Positions 47,795 to 60,290 are shown, counted from the stretch's first letter. The stretch: DNA of 64,000 bases from Carallia brachiata (GCA_021464245.1 JADCRB010000040.1:10427829-10491828), one strand, 5' to 3'. The notes: a model not told the origin generated them from the letters alone. Program-made: numbers and translations.

Positions 47795-48488
47795 TTTTTT
47801 GTTTTTGTTATAAAAGGAGAAATAATAAAACAAAGAAAAAACAAGCACAAAATAAAAATAATTAGTCACCACGAGAAATGACAATGCCAATCTTATCATA
47901 GAAGAGAAGGTCCCTCATGACCAGAGGAAGAGACTCTAGAATGATGCATTGGCTCTGAGAATAAACCCCTAAACCCGCAAAGAAGTCGACACAGGTATTA
48001 CCCTTCTGAAGTGTATGCTAAAGGTGACAGTCCCATGATTTTTTCAACCAAGAAAGACATTCGACAATAAGAAGCTGATAGAAATTGAGATCCAATTAGC
48101 TTTAATAAATTTTTGCAGTGCCAACATTGAATCCGACTCCAGATTCAAGCAATCTTCAGACCCATGCAAATGGCCTTAAGTTCAGCACATAGTGCAAGAG
48201 ATATGCCATTAGAACCATAAAATCCAAACAGCCAATTCCCACCTCCAGCTCGTGCTAGCCCACCAAAACCAGATATTCCTGGAGCTCCATGTGCACACCC
48301 ATCCACGTTAATTTCAATAAACTCTCGCCTAGGAGGCTGCCAAGAAATAGGATGCTGCCTTGCTGACTTGTAAGGATCACATAGTCGTCTCTCTAAATTA
48401 CCCTTGCCACAAATGTCTTCAATCTCCTTAGCCCGTCTACTAATAGCTTGAATGATATCTTGTGAGGATCGTTGATCAAAATGGTTAT
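47795..48488 (-). mobile_element. L1 LINE fragment: RNase H 3' end
   Basis: On the minus strand a FDQRSSQDIIQAISRRAKEI block leads to EFIEINVDGCAHGAPGISGF, LALCAELKAICMGLK and, in another frame, LESDSMLALQKFIKA. These give the Asp, Glu and Asp of an RNase H-type domain as found at the C-terminus of plant L1 ORF2. A T-rich run at 47793-47811 would be the poly(A) tail on the minus strand. Flanks GATCA...TATACC on both sides may be a decayed target duplication. Only the 3' end is present and its frame is broken. Confidence 0.8.
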
Positions 48489-48745
48489 ACCTTTTTTTTT
48501 TGTCAAAAAGGAAAAATGAGAAAATGAAAGTAATGTCTCAACCGTCTTATGGAGAATTGAGTTTTCTCTAAGTGATGCGAATAGTTCGAATAACTACTAA
48601 CAAACTTACATTGAAGAAAATATAAATTTAGGCACATTGATGGATATTGGTCCCAAAATTTTTACCTGGCATTCAAACCCAAGTTCTCTCACTTAAAGCC
48701 GAAGGCCACTAACTATCTAGACCACAGTATGCGCGGTAGATTAGT
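48489..48745 (-). mobile_element. SINE-like element
   Basis: On the minus strand an A-box-like TGGTCTAGATAGTTAGTGG is followed about 30 nt later by a B-box-like GGGTTTGAATGCC (complement of about 48663-48727). A T run at 48489-48500 would be its A tail. This is the layout of a tRNA-derived SINE placed next to the L1 fragment. Confidence 0.5.
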
Positions 48746-49027
48746 AGTATTCTCCGCACAAACCATGGTATCATTGAGGAAGAACTATCCAACACAGTGG
48801 GGACGAGCGGGCCTCTGTAAAGGATGAGAACTAGTTGAAGACCAAGTACCAAGAAACAGCCCAAGTCTAAAAAGACGGGGCCTCCGTTTTGAGTTTGAGC
48901 TTTCAGCGTTGCATGATCGTAAGATTGATTAATACTATAATTTGGTTTAACCCTAAATTTTATTTATAATCGACTAATACTATAATTCAGTTTAACCTTT
49001 ACGTATCCATTGTTGCAATTGCAATTA

Positions 49028-49980
49028 GTGGTTCGTTTATTTAGTAGAAAAACAACATTATGTAAAATAATTTTTTAAAAATCATCTTTCGCAAAAACAA
49101 AAAAAATTTCTATTTTGGTGTTTGTTTCTGACATAAAAATAAGTAATTTTATTTTCTTGTTTTTGTTACGTGAGTGTGAAAATTATAATTTTTAAAGAGT
49201 AAAATAAATAAAAAGATATTAATTAAAAAAGTTATTAATTTTCTAAAAAAAAAAGATATTAATTTATAATTTATTTTTAATATTTCACTTTAAAATATTT
49301 TTCAAAAAAAAAAAAATTAGAAAAACAATATCCATCGGAGCCGCAACTAGTGCCGCCATATGCATCGCTGTCATAATTATCAAACTCGGTCTAGCCTGGC
49401 TGGTTAGATCGAAAATCTGGCGACCTGGACATTAGAAAGAATTGTGTCACATAATTAGACCATAAAATATATGACCTAGTCAAAACTGACCAAACTCGAT
49501 TAAATCCAATGACCTGATAAAATTGAAACCTGGTCGGATTGTTACCAATTCAAAAAATCAAACTTTTTTTTCTAATTCAAAAATATTGGATTTTATTGGA
49601 TCCACTTTTTGACACTAATCTCATAATAGTTTGCTATTTATTTCAATTATTAATAAATTAATATCTATTTGTTATCACAAATTTATCTATTTGAGTTTTT
49701 TTTTTACTACTCCTTAGTCAATAGAATTTGGAGGTTGATTTTAAATTCTCATAAGATACAGGTTGTTTGAGTAAAAATGAGTATATTGACTTAATACTAG
49801 TTGAATAAAAAATACATATTAAGATTTAAGATAAAATCATAGACGAATATCTTGAATATTATTCAATGAATAGAAATAAATATATTAGATTATAAGAATC
49901 GTGTGTTGTTCTAATTTTTTACATTTTAGGATTATATATTTTTATTTATTGTAATTAATGTACTGTAAATATTTTATTAA

Positions 49981-50021
<41 letters not shown>

Positions 50022-50809
50022 TTTTAATTATTTATGCGGTTCAATTAATGACCCGATGACCCTATTTCTTAGCTGGGTCATTGGCCATGTCAGGTCTAAT
50101 AACTATGGTCGCTGCACTCGCAGACTAGGTAATCGTTGTTGTCACCAAAAACTATTCCCTGACTTGTCGGACGTTGATAAGTCCATTTATAGCCTTCAAG
50201 CGCTAAGATCAAAAAGAAACCAAACGTTTCCTTCCTAGTGTTTGCTCTAATTACGCCTTCCTCTGCGCCTTTAAAGCGCTAAACCATTGTATCTTGCTTT
50301 ACCTTTGACCAATCTATAATTCTTACTATTCACGCACCCAAAAGTCGCCGGAAAACTGTCGAATTCTGCCGCCCTCCTTGCTTTATTCATTGCGCCGCAG
50401 CTGAAGTTACCTTTTTCTTTTCTTTTTTTGTTTTTTAATTAAAATTAGGATAGGACTTTCCAAAATAAAAAAGAAAAACAAAAATTGCCTCGTCAGCATC
50501 ATTTGCTGATGTGATAGGTGATGCATGCAACAAGAAGAAAAAAAAAACGACGTCTTAAAGGAAATGAGTAGATTTCAGTTACAAAAGTAACGTAGAGGGT
50601 AAATTCACTAGTACTAACCAAGGATGGAGGTCCAATTAAGAAAATGACATTTCAATTAAAAAAAATAAAATGTCATTTTTGTTTAAAATAATTAGATTTT
50701 TTTGTTGACTGAATTTTATTTTCTGTTGACTAATTTTTTAACATCCCAAACGCTGGAAAACTCAGAAAATGCTTTCTAAAATAATATTTTCAACGAAATA
50801 AATGGACTC
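49028..50809. mobile_element. possible non-autonomous relative of the Harbinger element
   Basis: The last ~110 bp (50700-50809) align directly with the right end of the Harbinger element at 55640-55715 (TTGTTGACT, CCAAACG, CAGAAA, ATTTTC). The left end GTGGTTCGTTTATTTAGTAG resembles the reverse complement of the right (GAGTCCATTTATTTCGTTGA). The interior has no transposase but holds (ATT)n at 49984-50020. TTA (left) and TAA (right) do not match as a direct duplication, so the two ends may come from different insertions. Confidence 0.38.
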
Positions 50810-51177
50810 TAAGTAATTGAGTAATGTGATAATAATTTTTTTAGTACATCGACAAACATTATAATTGTCTAATAATAATGAACACTTATAAAATTTTCAT
50901 AAGAAATTATTTCACATTTTAGGATCCGTTTGTTTGTTAGAAAATAATTTGTCTATATAAAATGTTTTCAGAAGAAAATTTTTACAATGAAAATAAATTA
51001 TTTTCAGCTATTTGGCTGTGATATTGAAATCTGTTAAAAATTATTTTACTATGTTTGGTGCAAATATATAAAAAATTGTTAATTTAATCGATGATTCTTC
51101 TTAATTACTCAATTACTTGTTTACACTTTCTTTAGAATTTTAATTAGATTGTTTACCTTTTTTTTTTACTTAATTAC

Positions 51178-51331
51178 TTTGGTCGTCCATGGCGGTCGAC
51201 CAAAGATCCTTCTAAGGCATTCTGTGCTCGTTTGGTCGGTCGGAGTGGTCAACCAAAGAAGGATCTAACGCAGTCTGCCCTCGTTTGGTCATCCAAGGTG
51301 GTTGACCTCTGATTGCTGCGAGCATTCTGTT
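51178..51331. repeat. 53-bp subterminal tandem repeat, ~2.9 copies
   Basis: Units at 51178-51230, 51231-51283 and 51284-51331 each start TTTGGTC and contain a partly symmetrical GGTCG...GACCAAA. They lie about 250 bp inside the left end of the Harbinger element, where transposases often bind repeated subterminal motifs. Confidence 0.85.
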
Positions 51332-52068
51332 GTATGATTTTTATTACACAAATAATTTTTATTACGCAATAACTTAACAAGGATTGCATACAAGCCAAGC
51401 CAAATTAAGCCTAACAACGTTCCTTTATGGCTTGTTTCCAAAACCAATCTTAATAAGCTGGTTTAAGGTTTGTGTCTAGTAACTATTCAGCTCCACCCTA
51501 ACTAAAAAATTATGTCTTAAACAGAATCAAATAATCACAAATCAATCACAGATATTATTCAATCATTAATCAGAAAAATTCTCACAACATTCATTCTAAT
51601 TTCCTAAATCAATTCAAAATAAAAGAAAATGAGGAGAATGGGCAGGATGTAGAGCTTGATAACCAACCTCTTTGATGACAAAGTAGATTTCCAATTTATG
51701 TAAGTTAATTGCTCATTTAATGGAAACTACAAACATCAAATTAAGTAAAATGGAAACACTCATGTGAACACTTATGTGCTTAATTAAATTTATCAAATGA
51801 ATTTTGAGGAATGGGGAACCAAGATCCGACTCCAAAGATTAACCATCTAATCCATTCAAACAAGTTAACTATAGCAGACCTCTTCAATTATCAAATGGCC
51901 TCAAACTTAAAAGCAATCAGACCAAATTATAGGAAAAAAATAAAAATTAATGAAAGTAGCATATTGATAACATTAGCATCTTTAAATATTCATTAAAGGC
52001 TACTAATACAAGTAGAGTTACCATAATCCATATTCTAAAGTCAACTTCCAAAATACATTTAAGTCTTA

Positions 52069-53192
52069 TTAATATAGTCCGATGATTAAAGGATACTTCG
52101 CAATATGTGCCATAAGCACTAAGAAAGTGCAATAACAACATAAGCCAGCTTCCATAATAGACTCAATATCAAATTGAGCCACTTCTAAACTTGGCAACAA
52201 AATTTTCAATCCACCTCTTGTGGAAGGCAGGAGTCTTGCCAAGAAATGTCTTCCCTTAAGATTCATTTTGAAACAAATATAATAAACAGATTCAAGAATG
52301 TCAATATCAATATCTTTTGTCTCCATCACTTCTTCAAATAACCGCTCATGATCGAAACCTAGATTTTCAAGTGCCCCAGCAATTTTCTCAAGTTTATTGC
52401 CAACATAAATAAAGCCATTTTCATCAAGTTGATGGGGGCCTCCACGCTTGCGCTTGTCGCCAGACTTAACTTGTCTAGATGGACAAGAAGAAGAGTTGCC
52501 TATTGGCTTGTCTACCTTTGCAAACATATCATCATCATTCAAGGGAGTTGAGTCAACAACAGTCTTGTCCTCCAAATCAATATCTGTAAAAGCTTTTGCA
52601 AAGCTCCCAATTGCAATGTCTTTTTCCACAGCAATTGTCATTTCATCATATATCTCAATCTTTTTATTGAGATATCTATCATGCCTAAAATGAGCATGTG
52701 AATATAAAATAGATATTAGATATTATAATATAAACTAATCAATGCAAAAACTAAGAGAAGTTAGATATCAAATGACTTCAAATTCCTGCCCATGAAATTG
52801 CTTTCTTTTACTATCAAAAATTTTAAATATATCTTAACGACACTTCTTCATTGTACACTTCTTTATCTACGGTGATCATTTTGAGATTTTCATCCCAGCC
52901 AAAGCCACTCTTCGATCAGAGTGTGGTGATGATTGTCCACTCCTTTCAAACTGTTCTAAGGTGATTCTCAACTGTTCAAGTGAACACCCAACTCTATATA
53001 TCTCACTAATCTGTGCAGCCAATCGAACAAAGAATCTGCCTTAAAAGTTGATGACGGCTTGTTACCTTTCTTTGCTTCTTCAACTAACAACTCTAACAAA
53101 CTTCGACTCATTCGGATTAATCACCTAAGCCACTTGCCCTTTCCCTTTTCATTTTTATTTTTGGCATCTCTATAAGTATTACTCAATTCCAT
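52069..53192 (-). pseudogene. Myb/SANT-like accessory protein of the Harbinger element
   Basis: An ATG at 53192 opens MELSNTYRDAKNKNEKGKGK before a stop. LLELLVEEAKKGNKPSSTFK follows in the same region, matching the start of the plant Myb/SANT-like DNA-binding domain. After more breaks a 190-codon open stretch (52641-52072) contains an acidic part, a basic KRKRGG tract and a C-terminal helix region with DENGFIYVGNKLEKIAGALE. In active PIF/Harbinger elements this protein carries the transposase to DNA. The gene is disrupted. Confidence 0.72.
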
Positions 53193-53385
53193 ATGTAAAC
53201 CATATGAAACATTTGTATGAAACACATAATCTATAAAATTTGAAAATTAATTGAATTACTAGAAGTTCAATCATCCATCAATGATACAAATTAAAAGAAT
53301 AGATATAGAGTTGAAATTAAACAAGCAAGTACATTACAAATGTAAGACAAGCAAGACATAAAAGTTGCAATATTATCTATTTTTA

Positions 53386-54663
53386 TCACTCATTCCCTAT
53401 TTTTATCACTGATTCCCTATTCTCATCACATTCTTCCCTTTGTGTAGTCCTAACTCTTTGATTATGTCTTTGGGCTTTCTCGCATGCTTCTTCCATAAAG
53501 TGGTCATTAGGATCAACTCCCATTATAATATTGTAAAGAATACAATTCGCTAACACTACAACAACTTGAGTTTTAAATAACCAAAAAGAGTACTACCTAT
53601 CACATGAAAGCGCTTTTTCAATATTCCAAAAGCACGCTCAACTGTGGTGAAGATTAAATAGTTCCTTTCAGTTTTGTGGGCAATTATCTGTAAATTCCTT
53701 CAGGAGGTATCTAACAGCACAATATGATGTCATAATTCTATTTCACGTACCATAACCAGCATCAGCAAGATAACATTTACCTACAAGCAAAATGCAAACC
53801 ACATACAATAAAATTTATTTATACCAACATATTACCTACTTAAAATAAAGGTATTAACATATATTACCTTGAGGAATTTTAAGACCACTCGATCTTGACA
53901 AAACATCCTTTAAGACACGAGCATCATGCTCCGTTTCTTCCCATTCAACTAAAGGCATAGGTAAATTTTAAGTCAAAAGAAATAGTAGCCAACACATTTT
54001 GTGATGTAACACCTTTTCTACCACGAAATTTTCCTTGTAACTCAGGAAGCATAGTTGCCAAAATATAAGTCTCATCTAGTGCTCCAATACAATCCTAATC
54101 ATAAGAAGCTTATGTATAAATGTTTTTGTTGTTCTAACACTAACGTATGAAAATAATAAAAAAATGTAGCTTACCTTGAAATATGGATAAAACCTTTCGT
54201 TCCTTGAGATCTCTTCAAGTGTAGATTGATCAGGTTCTCTAATAACTTGCTTATACAATTTTAAAATTGTTGCTCAAACAATTCTAAAATAGTGATGCAC
54301 AGCTTCAACTGATCTATATAAACGCTCACCAACAACTTGAAACCTCTGATTGTTTCCAACTATTAGTAGGAACGTGAGTACTTGCTCTCTAATAGACATA
54401 TTTATAGTTGGGTGTAATAGATCATTATTAGTCAAAATTTCACATAATCTTTAAAAACAATTGGTTTCATATAAATTTAGTTAATACAATGTCGCTTACT
54501 CCTGTTTAAAATACTCTTAATATGAAATTCCCTCTCACTTCTTGTATCAATACGTGGCTCTCTTCCTAAACGAAGATTGTTTTTATGTCTCTATGAGAGC
54601 CTCGATAACAGATATTACTAATGCACATGTGGCCATAACCGCTGCTCTCTTTTTGTCATCCAT
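53386..54663 (-). pseudogene. PIF/Harbinger DDE transposase (HARBI1/ALP1-like)
   Basis: From an ATG at 54663 (MDDKKRAAVMATCALVISVI) the minus strand runs through SIREQVLTFLLIVGNNQRFQ, LYRSVEAVHHYF and EISRNERFYPYFK. Two introns with GT-AG ends are clear: 54174-54095 joins YPYFK to DCIGALDE, and 53867-53781 joins LKIPQ to GKCYLADAGYG. The three catalytic acids are present: Asp in DCIGALDE (about 54075-54090), Asp in EHDARVL (about 53925) and Glu in VERAFGILKKRF (about 53620-53650). They lie in different frames, separated by shifts and stops. It ends at TGA 53388-53386. Confidence 0.88.
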
Positions 54664-55557
54664 CTACAATGTTCATAAACGATGAGATATAGTTAAATAG
54701 TATGCTTTTAAGCAATATAATATGGAATTGACCTTGCTACAGTATCCATGTACTCAAATCAATAATCAGGTTTGGATTTGTGCTTTCACATATTGCAAGC
54801 AAAGAGAAACACATATTTCAAGTAAAGAGAAACACATATTTCAAGCAACAAATATGCTAAATAACAACAAAACCAGTTTTAGGTTTGTCTTAACCTCACA
54901 AATATGCTACCAAAAAAAACACTCATCATCACCAACAAATTAAAAAAAAATCCAGCAATAGCATAAACAAAAAAAAGGAACTAAAAATAGAATAATGTCA
55001 CAGTTTAATGGCAAATCATCTAAAAAAAAATAATCCAACAACAACATAAAAAAAAAACTGAAGCTAGAGGAAGACCAAAAAAAAAAAAAAAGCAGAGATA
55101 GAAGGTGAAAAATAACGTCATTTAGGTTAGGGTTTGGACATAAGAAGAACAAAAAAAACAAAAAGAGAAAATGAAGGTGATTTGTATTAGGGTTTGGACA
55201 TTGAGAAGTAGAAAAGAAAAGCAATTGGCAGAAGAAAAGAAATTGACTCAATTTGTAGAAAACCCATGAACAAAGGATTGGTTTCAGGGAAGAGAACATG
55301 AATAGAAATTGATTTTTTAGGATTGGGAAATTTTAAAAAACTACAAAAGGTAAAGATAAGAAAAAAAGGAATCATCAAGGAGAAGAAGAAGTAGATTTTG
55401 AGAGAAATTAGAGAAAGAAAAGGGTTAGAAATTACCTCTCTGTTGTAGATTTGAGAAGTCTCCTCGCTCACCTCTATGGCTGTAAAGCTTCGTTCTTTCA
55501 TCGGTCTAAAGCGTTCCTTTCTTTTATGCTTTTTTTTTTAAGACTGAGACAGCAGAT

Positions 55558-55596
55558 GAAAACGACTTCAGCTCGTAATTAGGTGAAGTCGTTTTC
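55558..55596. repeat. perfect 13-bp hairpin inside the Harbinger right end
   Basis: GAAAACGACTTCA (55558-55570) and TGAAGTCGTTTTC (55584-55596) are exact inverted repeats around a 13-nt loop, about 120 bp inside the right terminus. Confidence 0.9.
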
Positions 55597-55718
55597 CTTT
55601 AAAACCATTATTTTTTCACCTTTAACTTCTTATTATTTTTTGTTGACTACAGTTTTACTGCGCACCAAACGTCGAAAAATGCAGAAACAAAAATTTTCGG
55701 TAAAACAAACACACCTTT

Positions 55719-56799
55719 CCTTACTTAAACTTTTTGCAAAAAGGGATAAAAAAAACATAAGAAAGATGTTTTTGCTTGTTTAATTTTTTGAATCATTTTT
55801 TATTTTCTGATATTTTGACGTTTATAAGTCACAGAGAAAGAAATTGTTGACCCCATCAGCAATAGTATCTCTACTCAACATTCTCGTATTGTTAAAAATC
55901 AAATCTACCAACAAATCACTTGTCATAAGAACTTAACATATGCTTGAATACTGACATGTACTCAATAATATATGTCAGGTGATTAATTGTACCTAAACTA
56001 TTGTGAGAACGGATATATGCATATATATTTTTTTTTACTTTTATTACCTTATAATATCAATGATGACGGACAATTATCAAAGACAATTAGCATAAAATTA
56101 GATGTTTTTATAAAGAAAACAGCACACCAAGCTATCAATATTAATTAAGAATCGTGATTTAGAAATCTACATGAATTAATCAAAAAATCATTTGTGATTT
56201 TGGTAAAGTTAACTGAAGTTCAAGGATTAGAAAAAATAAAAATAGAAAGAGTGGAGTTAGTAAGGAACTGAACCGCTAGAGTTTGGGCCCTTATTAGTTC
56301 CAGGGTATTCCTCATGGATCTAATCCCTGGCAAAGTGGCCTGATTCACTTTGGGCTTCCTAGCCCTTGCAGGAGGATGGCCTAGTATAACTCTGGTTCAA
56401 TTTGACCAAAAAGAAGAAAAAAATAACTCTGGTTCAATTGCTTGTCACATCGTCACTCTGACCAGATCTTCTCTCCACTTACAAAATTCCTTATGCTTAT
56501 TTCGTTTTGGGAAAATGTTGATGGCCAAACTCCTAAGTCATATCTCCATCCGATCTGACGTGGTAAGAACAAATATGACAGAAGCAAGTACATAAGAACT
56601 AATAAAAAGAGAGGACAAATGCATAAAAACTAATAAAATAATAAGAACAAATGAGCGGGAGAGATGGACCAAAAATTCCAGATGAAAAAAATCAGGAACA
56701 AGTCTGCCAAAAATTGGCAAAGCAGCAGTAGGCGAAATTTGGGAAGTCTATTATCAAAGAAACGAAAATGGAAAAATTCTTTAAGGCGTTAGCACTACA
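55719..56799. other. spacer, no gene recognised
   Basis: Mixed AT-rich DNA with short frames only. Confidence 0.45.
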
Positions 56800-57508
56800 A
56801 GTAAGACTGCAAGTAAGTTAATACATTTATTAAAAATTTAGTAGTTTAATTTAAACTCGTTTATTTAGTTAAACGAACAATACACGACATATAGTATAAC
56901 TTAAATCTAAAATTTGTTTAATAAACGAACATGAGTAAAGATAAGCTCGACTCAATTAAACTTATGAACAGTTTGTTTAAAAATTTATCTACATAAACTC
57001 ATATAACATGCTATAAAAGTGATTTCAATATACTTGTTTTTAAAATAATATAGCTCGACTCAATTAAACTTATGAACAGTTTGTTTAAAAATTTATCTAC
57101 ATAAACTCATATAATATACTATAAAAGTGATTTCAATATACTTGTTTTTAAAATAATATGTTACATATATATATTTATTTATTTATTTATTTATTTATTT
57201 GTACATTCAAATTAAATATTTATTTGTAATTAATTAATTATATTTAAATAAAGATTTTATTTTATTTTATTTTATGTATAATAATAAAATTTTTAAATTT
57301 TAATTATTTTGTTAATATCATAGAATTAAATGATACAATTCGTTAAAAACTTAAAAACTTGGCTTGAAAATAACATGTTCAACTGAGCTCAGCTCGTTCT
57401 TAAACGATATTGACATTAAGTCTTATTTTTAGATTCGTTTAGTAAACAAATTGACACTTGGGCTTGGTGAAACTCAGTTCGACTCAACTCGTTTACATCT
57501 CTAACTAT
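56800..57508. repeat. possible TIR repeat with TTTA microsatellite
   Basis: Left AGTAAGACTGCAAGTAAGTT and the reverse complement of the right (AGTTAGAGATGTAAACGAGTT) match loosely. Strings such as CTCGACTCAATTAAAC and GTTTAGTAAAC recur inside, as in common plant repeats with 'GTAAACGAG' ends. (TTTA)n lies at 57174-57201. Confidence 0.33.
56943..57158. repeat. recent 108-bp tandem duplication
   Basis: Copies 56943-57050 and 57051-57158 are nearly identical; I count two clear substitutions plus an end difference. This makes it far younger than most repeats here. Confidence 0.93.
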
Positions 57509-57639
57509 GAGTTTGGGAAAGAATTTGTTGGCTCCTAATTATAAAAAGATGACAATGTGAATTTTTTTCTTTAAATTTCTTTTTTTGCATGAAATGTTTT
57601 CTACATGAATTTAACATTATCAAATAAATATGGTTAAAT

Positions 57640-58190
57640 TTAAGAAATTTACAATTAGGAAGTTATAACAATTCACTACGCTTAAAATTAAATAGGTCTC
57701 ATTAATAAAATTTGCACAAAAAAAGAGGTAAGTTTCAATAAATTATTATTTTGTTTCATAAATTAAGCTTCTATTGCACTTCATTATCAATCACTCTCTA
57801 TAAACAATCTGACACAATATTCAATAAGTTTGAACAAATTAATATTATTATCTTAGTTTAGCTAAGTATTATTATTTTCAACTTTGTTAAAATTAAAAAA
57901 ATCGCTTCTATTGAATTTATAAAAGAACAAGTACATTCTAATAATTATCAATTGTTGCATAAATTAAGAAATCTATTGTCATTACTATTAACGACTCTCT
58001 ATACATAATTTGGCATGTTGAAAAATTTAGGCAAATCAACATCATTTTCTTATTTTTATCAAGAATTATTATCTTTATTCTTGATCAAAATTAAGCAATT
58101 TGCTCCAATTGAATTTACAAAAGAATAGCTATGTTCCAATAAATTACTAGCTTATTCCAACAAACCTTGTTTTGTATAATCATAAGCCTT
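57640..58190. repeat. segmental duplicate A with internal ~220-bp modules
   Basis: It aligns in order with 59270-60290. Each block is itself made of diverged modules built on strings such as TCAAGAATTATTATCTTTAT, ATTGAATTTATAAAAGAA and CTAATAAATTACTA followed by TTTATTSCAACAAA. No coding potential is seen. Confidence 0.72.
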
Positions 58191-58805
58191 ATAAAACATC
58201 AAAATAAAATTCCTTATAGAAAATGTTTATATATAAGCTCCCTCAGGCATTTGTCTCCTAAGGTTAAGTAACTAAAGTAAATAAAATTGGAAACATTGTT
58301 GATTATGTGTAAGAAAGTGAAATCTCAAAGTAGTTTATGATTTTTATTTTTTGGGGTCCGTCCAATAAATTAAGAAAGAAAGCTAAGAGAGTTTGTTTTT
58401 ATATTAAAAATTAATTATTTCTTATTTTTTAGTTATCTAATAAAAGAATAAATGCAAATTTCAAAATTACAAATTTTAGCAATAAATAGAATACTATGTG
58501 AAACAATCAAAACATGATATGCAATAAAAAAATGCATAAAAAGCAACAAATTGTCCAAGAAACAAATTAGATAAATTTTATGCAGAATTCACTCAATGTA
58601 CAACAATTTCTATTATATGTACAATAAGAGAGATATTAAAGTGAAACAAGTAAGCTACTACATTTTGTAAGAGGTTGCAGCTTGTTGCTCAATCAATCAG
58701 TCTTGTTGCAAATATAATCAGACTAATTGCAAATCAAATCAATTTTAGGATAAAGTGCTAGGAAAAAATGAGGAAAAAAAAATAGCTTTTGAAGTTTAAA
58801 TTAGC

Positions 58806-58930
58806 TTGTGCAATCACGAACGTTTTTTATGCAACCGTAACAATAAAAAGTGATGTAAAAAATTATTATTGTTTTTTTCGTTTCACATTTTTAAATTATG
58901 ATTGCATAAAAAATGCTCACGGTTGCACAA
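58806..58930. repeat. small inverted-repeat element, copy 1 of 3
   Basis: The 35-nt arms at 58806-58840 and 58896-58930 pair at 28 positions. The arm reads TTGTGCAAYC...TTTTTTATGCAAYC. The middle holds AATAAAAAGTGATGTAAAAA and CGTTTCACATTT. Confidence 0.82.
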
Positions 58931-59269
58931 ACTAAACACGTGTGACGCAGATTGGAAACTAGCATCTACCCATGTAATGGGACCCCAATTATCTCGCTAT
59001 GAACTATTTATGTTAAGGAAAATGACGAGATTGTTGACTTAGTACGATGTATGCAGCCATAATTATAATTACTTTGTAACGTTACTAATGTTTTTTATCA
59101 CTGTGACTTGGCAACGATTGAAAAGTGAAATCATATTCTCGGTTTATACAACAAATTTATGCTTTCCTTGTAACATATTGTTACACGACCTTAGAATTCC
59201 CCATGTACAATACCTATAACTACATATTTTTCTTTCCTCAATTAAATTTGGGTTGCATGTTGACTAGTT

Positions 59270-60290
59270 TCTTGCACAAATTAAGTAGTCTATATCAATT
59301 CACTATGGTTGAAATTAAATAAGTCACTTCAATAAAATTTGTAAAAGAACAAGTTTCTCATAAATTATCTTTCTGCTTTACAAATTAAGAAATTTATAAC
59401 AATTCAATATTAATTACTCTCCTATGACAACACCAACAATAACAACAACAACAAGAAGCTTTAATCCCAAATTTAATTGGAGTCGGTTACATGAATCTGC
59501 TATCGCTATTTCGTTCTATCGTATACTAAGTCCTCTGGAAAGTCTAATTATTCTAAATCCTTTTTAACTACCAGTTCCCAGTCAACTTAGGTTTACTTCT
59601 CTCTTTTCTCACTTCATCTACCTCTGTTGTGCCACCCTTCTTTAGAGGGGCACTCTCTAGTCTGCATTTAACATATCCAAACCAACGCAAACGACATTCT
59701 CTTAATTTCTCATCAATTGGTGCTACACCTACTTTGTTACGGATGTCATTATTTCCAATTTGGTCCCTCCTCAAGTATTTACTCATCCATCTAAGCATTC
59801 TCATCTCTGTGACACTCAATTTTTGTGTGAATGTTGTTGTTTCAACGCCCAACACTCGCTACCATAGAGCATCGCTGGACGAATCGTCGTACGATAAAAT
59901 CTCCTATGACACATGGCTAAATAATTTTGAACAAATTAATGTCACTATCTTGCATTACTAAGTATTATTGTCTTTTTACTTAGTTAAATTTTGAAAATTA
60001 CTTCTATTGAATTTATAAAAAAAAATAAGTCTGTTCTAATAAATTACTACTTTATTGCACAAATTACGAATTCTGTTGCAATAACTACTATTGACTCTTT
60101 AAAAATAACATAGTATGTAGCAAAACAATTTTAGCCCAATCAAACATAATTTTCTTGCCTTTATCAAGAATTATTATCTTTATGTTTAATCAAAATTAAG
60201 TAAATTACTTCAATTGAATTTATAAATGAATATTTATTTTCTAATAAATTACTAGTTTATTTCAACAAACCTTCCAATATTTTTTAATTA
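59270..60290. repeat. segmental duplicate B, interrupted by an RTE insertion
   Basis: Collinear with 57640-58190 once the RTE fragment at 59430-59899 is removed. It contains an extra module compared with duplicate A. Confidence 0.7.
59430..59899 (-). mobile_element. RTE-clade LINE 3' end with 12-bp TSD
   Basis: The 470-bp insertion lies between exact direct repeats TCTCCTATGACA (59418-59429 and 59900-59911). The minus strand encodes RTTIRPAMLYGSECW, MRMLRWMSKYLRRDQIGN, KVGVAPIDEKLRECRLRWFG and APLKKGG, the conserved C-terminal region of plant RTE LINEs. Its 3' tail is the TTG-type microsatellite (complement of about 59432-59456) usual for this clade. It is strongly 5'-truncated. Confidence 0.92.

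Larger units (their letters stand above)
50932..55715 (-). mobile_element. PIF/Harbinger transposon with two decayed genes
   Basis: The 4.8-kb element has imperfect inverted ends (left GGATCCGTTTGTTTGTTAGA; right, reversed, GGTGTGTTTGTTTTACCGAA) and flanking TTA/TTT, one mismatch from the TWA duplication of this superfamily. Both genes read leftward: first a DDE transposase, then a Myb/SANT-like protein, the two-gene set needed by PIF/Harbinger elements. Both have stops and shifts, so it is no longer autonomous, yet the overall structure is complete. Confidence 0.85.

Noticed and set aside
51178..51331. Regular 53-bp repeats considered as a CRISPR-like array
   Set aside because: Units are contiguous with no unique spacers, only about three copies, and lie inside a plant transposon.
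54940..55501. Minus-strand frames of 119 and 104 codons, Phe- and Ser-rich, hydrophobic-looking
   Set aside because: Translation of purine-rich low-complexity leader DNA of the Harbinger element; no real membrane protein pattern.
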